From Sphingobacteruim zhuxiongii (GTDB taxonomy: Bacteria; Bacteroidota; Bacteroidia; Sphingobacteriales; Sphingobacteriaceae), in the NCBI RefSeq assembly GCF_009557615.1, contig NZ_CP045652.1:1550001-1614000 (forward strand): a stretch of 64,000 nucleotides of DNA, read 5' to 3'. Positions 33,184 through 43,426 of this stretch are shown piece by piece. The notes beneath the pieces are model-generated. The model ran no database searches. It saw nothing but the letters and a program-made list of their open reading frames with translations, and was not told the DNA's origin. Both the position numbers and the translations under genes were made by a program. Position 1 is the stretch's first letter. The number at the start of each line of letters is the position of its first letter.

Positions 33184-35559
33184 ATGATTTACCCTCAAAA
33201 CGCAGTAGATAAATTAGGATATACCGACATTAAGGCACTCATTAAGGATAAATGCCTGAGTGAGGCTGCAAAGCAAATGGTCGATAAAATACAGCCTCAG
33301 ATTAAATTGGAGCTGATTGATCGATATTTGCGTCAAGCGAATGAGTTTAAAAACTTATTAGTGAATGATGCAGCTTTGCCTGTTGATCATATCTACCCTA
33401 TAAAAGCAATTATAGAAAAGGCAAAAGTTGAAGGTGCTTTTCTATTTGAAGATGAGTTTTATCGAATTCTACTTTCTTTACGCACCGTTTATGCGATTAT
33501 TCGGTACTTCAACGAGCGCGAACAGCAATATCCCAATCTAGAACTATTATTCGAGCACTTGCCAATTGAAAAAAGCATTGTTCGTAGTATTGAGCAGGTA
33601 ATTGATGAGCGCGGCAAAATGAAAGACAACGCTTCTCGTATGTTGTTGGAGATTACGCAACAAATTACGAAGAGTGAACAAGAAGCAAGAAAACGAATTG
33701 ACAGTATTTATAAGCAAGCCCAACAAAACGGTTGGACGGCTGATGGAAGCTTAACGATTCGAGATGGAAGGCTTTGTATTCCTATTCTCGCAGAAAATAA
33801 ACGTAAGGTTAAAGGGCTAATTCATGATGAATCGGCTACTGGACAGACAGCATACATTGAACCGGAAGAAGTATTTCATTTAAACAATAAGGTTCGAGAC
33901 CTTGAATTTGAGAGAAGGAGAGAGGTAATTCGAATTTTGACAGAATTAACGACTACTATTCGATCGCATGTACCTTTATTGCTGGCCTATCATGGATTGT
34001 TAACAAAGCTTGATTTCGTGCGTGCCAAAGCATTATTCGCCTTAGATGTTGATGCTGAAATGCCTGAGCTTTCCAAAGAAGCTGAAATTCGTTTAGTGAA
34101 TGCGAAGCATCCTTTGTTGAGTTTAAGTGCGCGACAAGAGGGGCATCAAGCGGTTGTTCCATTGAATTTGAAGATTGACGCTGTCGATCGCGTTCTCCTT
34201 GTTTCTGGTCCTAATGCAGGTGGAAAATCTGTTTGTATGAAGACCGTCGGCTTATTGCAATTGATGTTTCAATCGGGCTTATTGATTCCTTGCGATCCTA
34301 CTTCCAAATTGGGCTTGTTTAAACAATTCTTCGCCGACATTGGTGATGATCAATCGATAGATTCGGATTTAAGTACTTACAGTGCGCATTTGTCGAAGAT
34401 GAAGCATTTCACACAGTTCGCAAATGCTAGGACGCTCGTGCTCATTGATGAATTTGGTACAGGTACCGATCCTCAATTTGGGGGACCTATTGCAGAGGCT
34501 GTCCTTGAAGTTCTAAATAAGAAAGAAATTCGTGGAGTGATTACCACGCATTACTCAAACTTGAAAGTTTTTGCAAGTAATACGCATGGAATAGAAAATG
34601 CGTCTATGCTTTTCGATAATGAACAAATGCGTCCGCTCTATATTTTGCAGACAGGAAAGCCAGGTAGTTCATATGCTTTTGAAATTGCTCAAAATATCGG
34701 TTTGCCGAAAGAAGTATTGCATTTAGCGAAGCAGAAAATAGGTGTTCAGCAGAAGAAGGTAGACACCCTACTAGTTGATCTCGAACGCGAGAAGAAGGAA
34801 ATTTATGATACTAAAACTGCGATTTCCCTGCGCGAGAAGGAGTTGCTTAATCAACAGTCTGAAGTGCAAGAGTTGCAATCTTATTTAGATGAGAATCGAC
34901 ATAGCTTGTTGAAAGAAGCAAAGGAAGAAGCGCGCCAGATTATTAAGAATGCCAATAAGTTGGTGGAGAATACTATTTCTGAAATAAAACAAGTCAAAGC
35001 CGAGAAGGATAAAACAAAAGATTTGCGTGTAGGTTTGCAGAAAGCGGCCGACTCCTTAAAAGATAAACCTAAAGAACAGGCGAAAGTGGTTCAAGAAGTG
35101 TTATCTGACGAGCCTGTGGAAATTGGAGATTGGGTTCGCATTGTTGAGACAGGAAATGAAGCTCAAGTCATTGAAATAGCAAAGAATAATCTGATTCTTG
35201 CCCTGGGCGATTTGAGAACTGTTGTTAAAAAGAATAAAGTCGAAAAACTTCGCGGTAAGGAGAAAGCGAAAGCAGTCAAAAAATCAAGACCAATTTCAGC
35301 GGAGAGTGTTGCTGATTTCCATCCTGAGGTTGATGTACGTGGGATGCGAACAGACGACGCTCTACAGAAAATTGAGATGGTGTTGGATCGAGCAGTGATG
35401 ATTGGATACCCTTCGCTAAAAATTATTCATGGCAAAGGTGATGGTATCTTACGACGGTTTATTCGAGACTACTTGCGAAAATACAATCATGTCAGTCGAT
35501 TTGAAGATGAACATGCTGATCGCGGTGGAGACGGCATTACCTATGCCTATATCGCTTAA
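33184..35559 (+). CDS. mutS2: Endonuclease MutS2
   Basis: A 791-residue MutS2, which opposes recombination or rescues stalled ribosomes, depending on the organism. Core domains fill the first 300 residues. The ATPase has Walker A GPNAGGKS at about 342-349 and Walker B LVLIDEFGTGTD near 418-429. A long coiled coil lies around 510-610. The C-terminal Smr nuclease domain starts at about residue 718 (DVRGMRTDDAL, then KIIHGKGDGILRRFIRDYL). Length and order are normal and all motifs are present. It is followed by a strong terminator. Confidence 0.95.
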   Translation: MIYPQNAVDKLGYTDIKALIKDKCLSEAAKQMVDKIQPQIKLELIDRYLRQANEFKNLLVNDAALPVDHIYPIKAIIEKAKVEGAFLFEDEFYRILLSLRTVYAIIRYFNEREQQYPNLELLFEHLPIEKSIVRSIEQVIDERGKMKDNASRMLLEITQQITKSEQEARKRIDSIYKQAQQNGWTADGSLTIRDGRLCIPILAENKRKVKGLIHDESATGQTAYIEPEEVFHLNNKVRDLEFERRREVIRILTELTTTIRSHVPLLLAYHGLLTKLDFVRAKALFALDVDAEMPELSKEAEIRLVNAKHPLLSLSARQEGHQAVVPLNLKIDAVDRVLLVSGPNAGGKSVCMKTVGLLQLMFQSGLLIPCDPTSKLGLFKQFFADIGDDQSIDSDLSTYSAHLSKMKHFTQFANARTLVLIDEFGTGTDPQFGGPIAEAVLEVLNKKEIRGVITTHYSNLKVFASNTHGIENASMLFDNEQMRPLYILQTGKPGSSYAFEIAQNIGLPKEVLHLAKQKIGVQQKKVDTLLVDLEREKKEIYDTKTAISLREKELLNQQSEVQELQSYLDENRHSLLKEAKEEARQIIKNANKLVENTISEIKQVKAEKDKTKDLRVGLQKAADSLKDKPKEQAKVVQEVLSDEPVEIGDWVRIVETGNEAQVIEIAKNNLILALGDLRTVVKKNKVEKLRGKEKAKAVKKSRPISAESVADFHPEVDVRGMRTDDALQKIEMVLDRAVMIGYPSLKIIHGKGDGILRRFIRDYLRKYNHVSRFEDEHADRGGDGITYAYIA

Positions 35560-35627
35560 TTTAAATTAATAATAAGACGGCGAGAAACAGAAGGTCCGCT
35601 TCTTAATTCTTAAAACATTCTATATAG

Positions 35628-35663
35628 ACTCTTTTCTAGCGATCGTTAGAAAGGAGTTTTTTG
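35628..35663 (+). terminator. Terminator after mutS2
   Basis: A near-perfect hairpin: 35628-35642 pairs with 35643-35657 (the innermost pairs open as the loop), with two wobbles, followed by six T residues. Confidence 0.85.
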
Positions 35664-35844
35664 TTTAATGAACCTGCTTGCCTAATACGCTAGAATGCTG
35701 AAAACATTCAATTCTAGCTGTATTATCCCGATGAAGTCATTGCAGATAAATAATCTCAAAGTTTATTAATAATTAAATTTCTGTTAAACGAAGAAAATCC
35801 AAAAGAAGCTTTGTGTTTTAACCTGTGATTTAAAAACAGATATT

Positions 35845-38800
35845 ATGAAGAAACTTTTACTATTTTTTGCTTTAATTACGACAAGTTATGTTTCGGTTCA
35901 AGCTCAAGTTACCAGCAGTAGCATGACTGGGGTTGTCAAACAGCATGACGGTGTCACAAGGGAAGGAGCAAGCGTCAAAGCAATCCATACACCCTCAGGG
36001 ACTACCTATTCAGGTATCAGTAATAGCGCTGGCCGATTTAGTCTTGTAGGCATGCGTGTGGGCGGTCCCTATCGGGTGGAGATAAGCTATGTCGGAAAGG
36101 AGCCTATTGTTTATCAAAATGTCTACATACAGTTGGGACGCTCATTTGAGTTGAATCCTGTTTTTGGTGATGACGTGAAGTTGATTGATGCAGTTGAGAT
36201 CCGTGGACAACGTCAAGGACAAAATATGAAGACAGGAGCCAGTACACAGCTTTCGAATCGACATTTGCAAAATATGCCTACTATTTCGCGGAGTTTGAAA
36301 GACTTCACACGTTTAACACCACAGGCAGATGTACGTGGAGAGGCTTTATCAGTTGGTGGAATGCATAATCGCTTTAACCAATTAACGATTGATGGTGCCG
36401 TGAGTAACGATGTGTTTGGATTAAACGACGCAGGAACAAATGGTGCTAGTACTGGTACATCTCCTATATCTTTGGATGCCATAGAGGAGATTAATGTACA
36501 GGTTGCGCCGTTTGATGTGCGTGCTAGTGGATTTGCCGGCGGTGGTATCTCTGCTGTTACACGCTCAGGTACAAATGCTTTGTCGGGTTCGGTATATTAT
36601 TTCATGCGCAATGAAAATTTAACAGGAAAGACGCCTCCAGATTTAGTGCGTGGCGAGGAGGTTCGAAAAAAGCTTGAGGATTATAAAGAGCGTCAAATGG
36701 GGTTTCGCCTAGGGGGACCAATCATAAAAGACCGCTTGTTTTTCTTCGCCAATTACGAACGAACAGAGAATGTGACGCCGCTGGGTTACCTTCCGGGAAC
36801 TAGTGCTTCAAACATTCCTTTGGACGCTGTAAAGAAAGTGGCAGAATTGGCGACAGCGATGGGTTATAAACCTGGAGATTACTTGGATTTGGAGTCTAAT
36901 AATTATTCGGACAAGATTTTCACTCGTTTCGATTTAAACATTAATGAACGACATAAGTTAACCGCAAGATATAGCTATGTTAAGGGGTCGGCATTTCAGA
37001 TTTCGAGAAGTGCTTCTTCTGTAAATTTTAACAATGCAGGTATTTTGAGAAAAAGTGATACGCATTCAGGTGTTATCGAATTGAATAGTAGATTTTCAAA
37101 TGTGTTGTCCAATAATCTAGTGCTCGGTTATTCCAATATCCGTGAGCCACGTGCATTTCCTGGTGATCCGTTTCCACGCGTCGCTATTAATGGTAAGAAC
37201 CGAAATATCAATTTGGGGCCAGAACCATTTTCGACCATTAACCAATTGAATCAGGATATTTTTACAGTCACTAATAACTTAACGCTCTTCCAAGGCAATC
37301 ATACCGTTACTTTCGGAACGCATAATGAGTTTTATAAGATGTATAATGGTTTTATCGGAAGTGCTTTTGGAAATTATACTTTTACTGATTCTCCAGCAAC
37401 CGATATTAATCCGAACACCCAAGCACCATATACTGCGATTGAGAATTTTGAGCGTCGCATGGCGAGCAATTTTCAATACAACTATAGTGCAACCAGCGAT
37501 CCTAGGCAAGGTGCAGATATTAGTGCAATGCAGTTGGGTTTTTATATTCAGGATGAATTTCAAGTTGCAACGAATTTCAAATTGAACGGGGGATTGCGCG
37601 TGGATATCCCGATTTATACGAGTAGTCCGTTAGAGAATACGGATTTTAACAATTCTATATTAGCAAAACAATATGATGTGCAGACTAACAGGATGCCTAA
37701 AACTGCGTTTCTATGGTCGCCAAGAGTCGGTTTTCATTGGGATGTGGAAGGTAATCGTTCTTTAGTATTGCGTGGAGGTGTAGGTATATTTACCTCGAGA
37801 TATCCATTTGTATGGTCTTCTGGAGCATTTACCCAAAGCGGTGTCTTGTTAGGCGGTGTTCAGGCAAGCGTTAGAAGTAATATGGCACCAAATATTACAT
37901 TTATTCCAGATGCTAATAAACAGCCGAAAAGTACAGAAGAAATTAAACCTTCGGGAAATATATCGGTACTTGCACGTGATCTAAAATTACCTCAAATGGC
38001 ACGAGTATCATTTGGTATGGATTACCAATTGCCGTGGGGTGTTCAAGCGACTGTAGATGCCATGTTTTCTAGGAACCTAAGTAATTTCCGTTTTAGGGAT
38101 TTGAACAGCAAGGAACCAATCGGTCAGCTTGAGGGTGCTGATAATCGTTTGATGTACGATCCGGATGTTAGAAAACGTCGTGTGTTACCGAATTATACAC
38201 AGGTGATTTATATTGACAACGTAAACAAAGGCTATGCGTGGTCTGGTACCGCTCAACTTTCGAAGCGCTTTGATCAAGGTTTTTTTGGATCAATAGCTTA
38301 TACGTATACAGAATCTAAGGATTTATTCTCTGGATCATCGTCTCAAAACCAATCTAACTTCTTTAGGACAGGTACTGTCAATGGATCAAACAATATCACT
38401 TTAGGACATAATTCGTTTAGTACGGGTAGTCGCATTATCGCTTACGTTTCTTATCATAAAGAATATTTAAAGAATTTGGGATCTACAATTTCATTAGTCT
38501 ATAATGGACAATCGGGGAATCGCTTTGCATATATGATTGCTGGAGATCCGGCCGGACATTCGGCAGGCAGAAGTGATCAATTCTCTTTGATGTACATTCC
38601 AAAAAATGCAAGTGAAATTAAATTTGTTGATATCCCGAAAGGATTAACGGCTGCACAGCAATCTGCAGAATTTGAGAAATATATTGAAGGGAATCCTTAC
38701 TTGAAAAGCAGAAGAGGGCAATATGCTGAGATTAATGGTGATCGTACGCCATTTAGCCATCAGTTTGACTTAAAATTCTTGCAAGACTTGTTTGTCAACG

Positions 38801-39066
38801 TGGGAGGGAAGAAGAATACAGTTCAGATTTCAGTAGATATCATGAATGTAGGTGCACTATTAAATAAGAATTGGGGTAAACAATATCAAGGAGGTCAGAG
38901 TTTTTGGGATAATAATTTCCGCCCAATTGTATTTGATAGTTTCGAGAAAGATACCAATATCCCACAATATAGATTAGGTAACTTGAACGATGGAAAGCCG
39001 TATTATCAGCATAATCTTTCGTCACGTTGGTCCGCTCAAGTTGGGCTTAGATACCTTCTCAATTAG
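35845..39066 (+). CDS. Oar-like TonB-dependent receptor, first copy
   Basis: A 1073-residue outer-membrane protein. A signal peptide of about 20 residues ends at VQA. A carboxypeptidase-regulatory-like domain follows (residues 22-110: SSMTGVVKQHDGVTREGASV, NSAGRFSLVGMRVGGPYRV). A plug domain with the segment SRSLKDFTRLTPQADVRG follows, then a long beta barrel with the N-terminal strand GSVYYFMRNENLTGKTPP and the final strand SARWSAQVGLRYLLN-like. Oar proteins do not usually pair with SusD, and none is here. The substrate is unknown. It is paralogous to the next gene. Confidence 0.9.
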   Translation: MKKLLLFFALITTSYVSVQAQVTSSSMTGVVKQHDGVTREGASVKAIHTPSGTTYSGISNSAGRFSLVGMRVGGPYRVEISYVGKEPIVYQNVYIQLGRSFELNPVFGDDVKLIDAVEIRGQRQGQNMKTGASTQLSNRHLQNMPTISRSLKDFTRLTPQADVRGEALSVGGMHNRFNQLTIDGAVSNDVFGLNDAGTNGASTGTSPISLDAIEEINVQVAPFDVRASGFAGGGISAVTRSGTNALSGSVYYFMRNENLTGKTPPDLVRGEEVRKKLEDYKERQMGFRLGGPIIKDRLFFFANYERTENVTPLGYLPGTSASNIPLDAVKKVAELATAMGYKPGDYLDLESNNYSDKIFTRFDLNINERHKLTARYSYVKGSAFQISRSASSVNFNNAGILRKSDTHSGVIELNSRFSNVLSNNLVLGYSNIREPRAFPGDPFPRVAINGKNRNINLGPEPFSTINQLNQDIFTVTNNLTLFQGNHTVTFGTHNEFYKMYNGFIGSAFGNYTFTDSPATDINPNTQAPYTAIENFERRMASNFQYNYSATSDPRQGADISAMQLGFYIQDEFQVATNFKLNGGLRVDIPIYTSSPLENTDFNNSILAKQYDVQTNRMPKTAFLWSPRVGFHWDVEGNRSLVLRGGVGIFTSRYPFVWSSGAFTQSGVLLGGVQASVRSNMAPNITFIPDANKQPKSTEEIKPSGNISVLARDLKLPQMARVSFGMDYQLPWGVQATVDAMFSRNLSNFRFRDLNSKEPIGQLEGADNRLMYDPDVRKRRVLPNYTQVIYIDNVNKGYAWSGTAQLSKRFDQGFFGSIAYTYTESKDLFSGSSSQNQSNFFRTGTVNGSNNITLGHNSFSTGSRIIAYVSYHKEYLKNLGSTISLVYNGQSGNRFAYMIAGDPAGHSAGRSDQFSLMYIPKNASEIKFVDIPKGLTAAQQSAEFEKYIEGNPYLKSRRGQYAEINGDRTPFSHQFDLKFLQDLFVNVGGKKNTVQISVDIMNVGALLNKNWGKQYQGGQSFWDNNFRPIVFDSFEKDTNIPQYRLGNLNDGKPYYQHNLSSRWSAQVGLRYLLN

Positions 39067-39105
39067 TATTTCTGACTCTTTTAATTTAATATTTTTAATA
39101 GTTTG

Positions 39106-39136
39106 AAGACTGCGATTTTTATCGCAGTCTTTTTTA
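39106..39136 (+). terminator. Terminator after first receptor gene
   Basis: A perfect 11-bp stem (39106-39116 with 39121-39131) with a TTTT loop and T-run. Confidence 0.9.
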
Positions 39137-39442
39137 TGCGTTGACACATCGAATTGAATTTAAGGCTTTATAGCGTTTCTCGTTACTTGAGATTATCGGA
39201 TTGGGTATTTATTATTCAGAATTTGAAAAAACTTTTCCACATTTTAGAAAATGTTAAAATTTGTTAAACTGATAATGTTCTCGTGATTTTGTTAACATTT
39301 TGTTAAATATTAACGTTTCTCGGTATTAAAAGTTGTCATGTTTACCAATTTGGGTTACTCGTTTTTGCCAATTCAATGCAAATCTATGGTTGTTAGTATA
39401 TTAAGTTTATGTTAAGCACTTAGAAGTGATGATATAACTTTA

Positions 39443-39450
39443 TAATTTTG
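39443..39450 (+). promoter_or_regulatory. -7 element TAATTTTG of the second receptor gene
   Basis: A perfect TAnnTTTG match 23 bases before the ATG. The leader CAGCGGAAAACAAAACAAAC is A-rich and unstructured, which favours translation. Confidence 0.65.
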
Positions 39451-39473
39451 CAGCGGAAAACAAAACAAACCAT

Positions 39474-42400
39474 ATGAAGAAATCTTTACTTTTCTTTGCT
39501 TTGGTTCTTGCGAGCTACGGAACTATCCAAGCGCAAGTAACCACGAGTAGCATGACGGGTGTGGTGACTCAAACCAACGGATCCACTACTTCAGGTGCTA
39601 CTATTAAAGCAACCCACTTACCTTCAGGAACGAATTACTCGGGTTCTGCAAATGATGCGGGTCGCTTTAACCTTGCTAACATGCGTGTTGGCGGTCCTTA
39701 CCGTATCGAAGTAACATACGTAGGACAAGATCCGGTAGTATATGAAAATATCTACTTACAATTGGGTCAACCATTCGTTCTTAATCCAATTTTTGGAGAT
39801 TCGGCAACGAATATTGATGAAGTTGTTGTAACGGGCAGAAGAGGTGCAAATGATCAAAAAACGGGTGCTTCAACGGTTATTGGAAAGCAGCAATTAGAAT
39901 CATTACCTACCTTGAGCAGAAGTTTACAAGACTTCACAAGATTGACTCCTCAAGCAACAGGAAGCAACTCTTTCGGAGGTGCAAACAACCGTTTTAACAA
40001 CATCACAATTGATGGAGCGGTAAACAATGACGTATTTGGTTTAGCTAGTTCTGGTACTCCAGGTGGTCAAGCAAGTACTCAGCCGATTTCATTAGACGCG
40101 ATTCAAGAGATTCAAGTAGTGTTGGCTCCTTATGATGTAACACAAGGTAACTTCACCGGTGGTGGTGTGAATGCAGTTACTAGATCTGGTACAAACAGAT
40201 TTGAAGGTTCTGCTTACATGTTTTTTAGAAATGAAAATACCATTGGTAAAAGTGTTCTAACTGGTGAGCGTTCAAGCAAATTCTCAGACAACCAATACGG
40301 TTTTAGACTTGGTGGTCCAATCGTTAAAGATAAATTATTCTTTTTCGTGAATGGTGAAATTGGAAGAAGAACTTCTCCATTAGCAGGAAACGCAGGAGAG
40401 CCTGGATCAGCGATTCAAGTAGCGACTGCAGAATCTATCGCTAAATATACACTTGATAAATTCGGTTATGATGTAGGTTCGATTGGTCCACAAGACGTTC
40501 AGACTCAAAACAGTAAGATTTTCACGAAAGTTGACTGGAATATTAATGAAAAACATTCGTTAGCAGTTCGTTATAATTATATCGATGCTTACGATGATAA
40601 CATTAGCCGTTCAGGAACTTTCTTTAGATTTGGTAACAACGCTTACAAATTCTCAAACAAGCAACATGTTGCGGTAGCGGAATTAAGAAGTAACTTCTCA
40701 AATCGTTTTTCAAATAACTTAATTGTTGGTTATTCAGCGATTAGAGATAACCGCGATATCGCAGGTGGATTATTCCCACAAATTACTATCAACAACGTCG
40801 ATGGAATCGCTGCTAACTCTGCAGAACTTGGTTCTCAAAGAAGTTCAGTAGCGAATGAATTAGATCAAGATATCTTCGAATTCACAAACAACTTCAAATG
40901 GTATGTTGGTAAGAATACATTTACTTTCGGTACGCACAACGAATTCTTTAGCTTTAGAAACTTATTCATCAATAACCTAAACGGTCGTTGGGATTTCAAT
41001 AGCGTTGAAGATTATTTAAACAATAAGCCAAATCGTGTACGCGCTACATATTCATTAATTGATGGAAATAGCAGACCTTCTGCAGAATTCAGTGCAGCGC
41101 AATTAGGGTTTTATGCACAAGGTGAGTCGGAAGTAATTCAGAACCTAAAATTGACTTACGGTATCCGTGTTGACGTTCCTGTTATCAGTGACAAACCACT
41201 AAGAAACACAAAAATTGAAACTTCATTTCCTGGATATAGAACTGATAATACACCAAGCGGTAAATTATTATGGGCTCCACGTTTAGGTTTCAACTATGAT
41301 GTTCAAGGAGACCGTTCAATTATCATTCGTGGTGGTGCGGGCGTTTTCACAGGACGTGTTCCATTTGTATGGTTGTCTAACCAATTCTCAAATAGCGGAT
41401 TATTGTTCGGTACAGTGGATGCGAGAGGAACAGCAATCAATGGCGGAAAAGGATTTGATCCTAACGTTGACAACCAAAAGAATATGGGTACTGGATCAAC
41501 AAGAGCTGAGGTTAACTTAGTAAATGAAGATTTCAAAATTCCTCAAGTTGCACGTTTTAACTTAGCAGGTGATTTCAAATTACCTTACGGAATCGAGGCT
41601 ACTTTAGAAGGTATTTATTCTAAGACAATGAACAATATCGTTTATTCTGATATTAACATTTCTGGATCTCAAGCTTCTATTGATGCATCTTTAACTGGTG
41701 GCGCGGACAAACGTCCTTTTTATGCAGGACAACGCGTAAATTCTGGTGATTTTACAAACGTAATCTTAATGGATAACACTAATAAAGGTTACACTTACAG
41801 CTTAACGGCTCAATTGAAAAAGCAATTCGGAAACGGATTTAGCGCAATGGTAGCTTATACGAATGGTGGTGCAGAATCTGTAAATGATGGTGCTAGCAGT
41901 ACAGCGTTATCGAACTGGGAGTATGTTCAAATCGTGAACAATGCTAACGATCCTTCATTAGCGACTTCAAACTTTGCTATCAAACACCGCGTTATCGGTT
42001 CATTAGGTTACACTGTTGAGTACGGAAGAAATAAACAATTTGCAACAGGATTTAGCTTATTCTACGCAGGTAACTCTGGTTCTCCATTCACTTACCTATA
42101 TAACGGTGACTTAAACGGTGACGGCGCATTTGCTAATGACTTACTTTATGTTCCATCTTCAATGAACGAAATTAAGTTAGTTGATATCAAAGATCGTTCA
42201 GGTAATGTAACAGCTACTCCTCAACAACAATGGGATGCGTTAGATGCTTATATCAAAGGTGATGAGTACTTATCTTCAAGAAGAGGTCAATACGTAGAAA
42301 GAAATGGATCTTTCCTACCTTGGCAACACCAATTCGATTTAAGAATTACTCAAGATTTAGGTGTTTTAGCTAATGCAAACAAACACAAATTGCAATTGAC

Positions 42401-42602
42401 ATTCGATATTTTCAATGTTGGAAATATGTTGAACAAGAAATGGGGTAGAAACTACTTCGTAGGAAACCAAGCTTTAACATTAGTAAGTTACACCAATTCT
42501 GGTTATACTTTCAGTGCTCCTAAAGAAAATCTTCCTTACACAGTTTCGGATCTATCTTCTAGATGGCAAGGTCAAATTGGTATTCGCTATATCTTTAATT
42601 AA
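39474..42602 (+). CDS. Oar-like TonB-dependent receptor, second copy
   Basis: A 1042-residue outer-membrane protein with the same layout as its upstream neighbour: signal peptide, regulatory-like domain (SSMTGVVTQTNGSTTSGA, GRFNLANMRVGGPYRIEV), plug (LPTLSRSLQDFTRLTPQ) and barrel with closing strand SRWQGQIGIRYIFN. Both share long identical stretches, so they arose by tandem duplication. Codon choice in this copy is more uniform (many GGT, GTT, GCT, AAC) than in the first, which points to higher expression. Substrate is unknown. It is closed by a very strong terminator. Confidence 0.9.
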   Translation: MKKSLLFFALVLASYGTIQAQVTTSSMTGVVTQTNGSTTSGATIKATHLPSGTNYSGSANDAGRFNLANMRVGGPYRIEVTYVGQDPVVYENIYLQLGQPFVLNPIFGDSATNIDEVVVTGRRGANDQKTGASTVIGKQQLESLPTLSRSLQDFTRLTPQATGSNSFGGANNRFNNITIDGAVNNDVFGLASSGTPGGQASTQPISLDAIQEIQVVLAPYDVTQGNFTGGGVNAVTRSGTNRFEGSAYMFFRNENTIGKSVLTGERSSKFSDNQYGFRLGGPIVKDKLFFFVNGEIGRRTSPLAGNAGEPGSAIQVATAESIAKYTLDKFGYDVGSIGPQDVQTQNSKIFTKVDWNINEKHSLAVRYNYIDAYDDNISRSGTFFRFGNNAYKFSNKQHVAVAELRSNFSNRFSNNLIVGYSAIRDNRDIAGGLFPQITINNVDGIAANSAELGSQRSSVANELDQDIFEFTNNFKWYVGKNTFTFGTHNEFFSFRNLFINNLNGRWDFNSVEDYLNNKPNRVRATYSLIDGNSRPSAEFSAAQLGFYAQGESEVIQNLKLTYGIRVDVPVISDKPLRNTKIETSFPGYRTDNTPSGKLLWAPRLGFNYDVQGDRSIIIRGGAGVFTGRVPFVWLSNQFSNSGLLFGTVDARGTAINGGKGFDPNVDNQKNMGTGSTRAEVNLVNEDFKIPQVARFNLAGDFKLPYGIEATLEGIYSKTMNNIVYSDINISGSQASIDASLTGGADKRPFYAGQRVNSGDFTNVILMDNTNKGYTYSLTAQLKKQFGNGFSAMVAYTNGGAESVNDGASSTALSNWEYVQIVNNANDPSLATSNFAIKHRVIGSLGYTVEYGRNKQFATGFSLFYAGNSGSPFTYLYNGDLNGDGAFANDLLYVPSSMNEIKLVDIKDRSGNVTATPQQQWDALDAYIKGDEYLSSRRGQYVERNGSFLPWQHQFDLRITQDLGVLANANKHKLQLTFDIFNVGNMLNKKWGRNYFVGNQALTLVSYTNSGYTFSAPKENLPYTVSDLSSRWQGQIGIRYIFN

Positions 42603-42658
42603 TAGCTGAATATCTCGATTTAAGTATTTCCTTTAATAGGGTTTTCTTAAAACTATAT

Positions 42659-42697
42659 AAAAGGGTGGAGTAATTTATTACTCCACCCTTTTTTTAT
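42659..42697 (+). terminator. Strong terminator after second receptor gene
   Basis: A perfect 15-bp stem (42659-42673 with 42678-42692) with a TTTA loop and seven T residues. Confidence 0.92.
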
Positions 42698-42949
42698 ATA
42701 AATCAAAGTGATCAGAAAGTCTTGTTTTTCTCATCTGTGTCAATCGGATTTTGCGATAAAGCAGTGCAAACACTACGTCTTAGAACTTTAATTTAAAACG
42801 AAGGATTTATATGCATTAGATGCAATATGTAGTCTGCATATCTCGATAGACTGAAGCTGATTGAATATTGGCTAAGCTTGACCCGAATTGATTATAGCTA
42901 ATTGAGGAGTAGCATTATTGTCATAAGGCGTTCTAAAAACTATGAAACG

Positions 42950-43001
42950 AAAAAAGAGATAAGTTTAATCGCACATGATGTTATTCGATTAAACTTATCT
43001 C
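42950..43001 (-). terminator. Terminator of the LOG/hypothetical unit
   Basis: A 16-bp stem (42956-42971 with 42986-43001); on the reverse strand it runs into a T-run. Confidence 0.85.
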
Positions 43002-43022
43002 CTTTTAAACTATATAGGAGGA

Positions 43023-43412
43023 TTAATTCCGTTGCCAGCGCATTATAAATAATTGCTCTTCTTCCTCATCATCCGAAAGAATCTGAATACGCCATTCCAT
43101 TTTGTTTTCATCGATTGGAAAGACTTCATATTCTGCAACACTGACAAAATCTTCGTCAGTTAAACTTTCGTTTCTGATTAGAATATGCTCGCGTACATCC
43201 CAGTTGAAGGTGCCTGCCGCTTGCTCTTCACAAGAACCTCCTGAGTAGATGTAGAATTTATCTGTTCCACTTTGATCATCATTAAACTGGTAATAAGTCT
43301 GACCTTCGCAGTCTTCATTAAAATCAACCTCTAAATTACCTCCAACCTGCGCGCCTCTAAAGCATAAGTTCCATCTTCCAACGAGGTAGTCTTTCAATTC
43401 TGTGTTTATCAT
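43023..43412 (-). CDS. Lipocalin-like small cytoplasmic protein
   Basis: A 129-residue protein without signal peptide, made of alternating strands. It begins with LVGRWNLCFRGAQVGG, reminiscent of lipocalin-like domains that start with a GxW pattern, and ends in an acidic run EEEEQLFIMRWQRN. I cannot name the family. It lies 14 bases after the LOG-family gene and shares its terminator, so the two are co-expressed; no functional link is clear. Confidence 0.8.
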   Translation of the reverse strand: MINTELKDYLVGRWNLCFRGAQVGGNLEVDFNEDCEGQTYYQFNDDQSGTDKFYIYSGGSCEEQAAGTFNWDVREHILIRNESLTDEDFVSVAEYEVFPIDENKMEWRIQILSDDEEEEQLFIMRWQRN

Positions 43413-43426
43413 GTAGTTGTAATCGA

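Larger units (their letters stand above)
39067..39473. other. AT-rich upstream region of the second receptor gene
   Basis: After a terminator, the remaining 340 bases are AT-rich with several TTAA/GTTAAC-type words clustered at 39250-39320. This gap ends in the -7 element of the second receptor gene. No open frame of interest is present; a wide regulatory region would fit strong expression. Confidence 0.5.
42603..43022. other. Intergenic region between two terminators
   Basis: Only two terminators, one for each converging gene, are supported here. In the middle I see short inverted words such as ATATGCA and TGCATAT (about 42810-42842) but no open frame and no full promoter. Confidence 0.5.

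Noticed and set aside
39250..39320. Cluster of GTTAAC and TTAA words as a possible CRISPR-like or iteron array
   Set aside because: The words are short, of uneven spacing and expected in such AT-rich DNA; no regular repeat length is seen.
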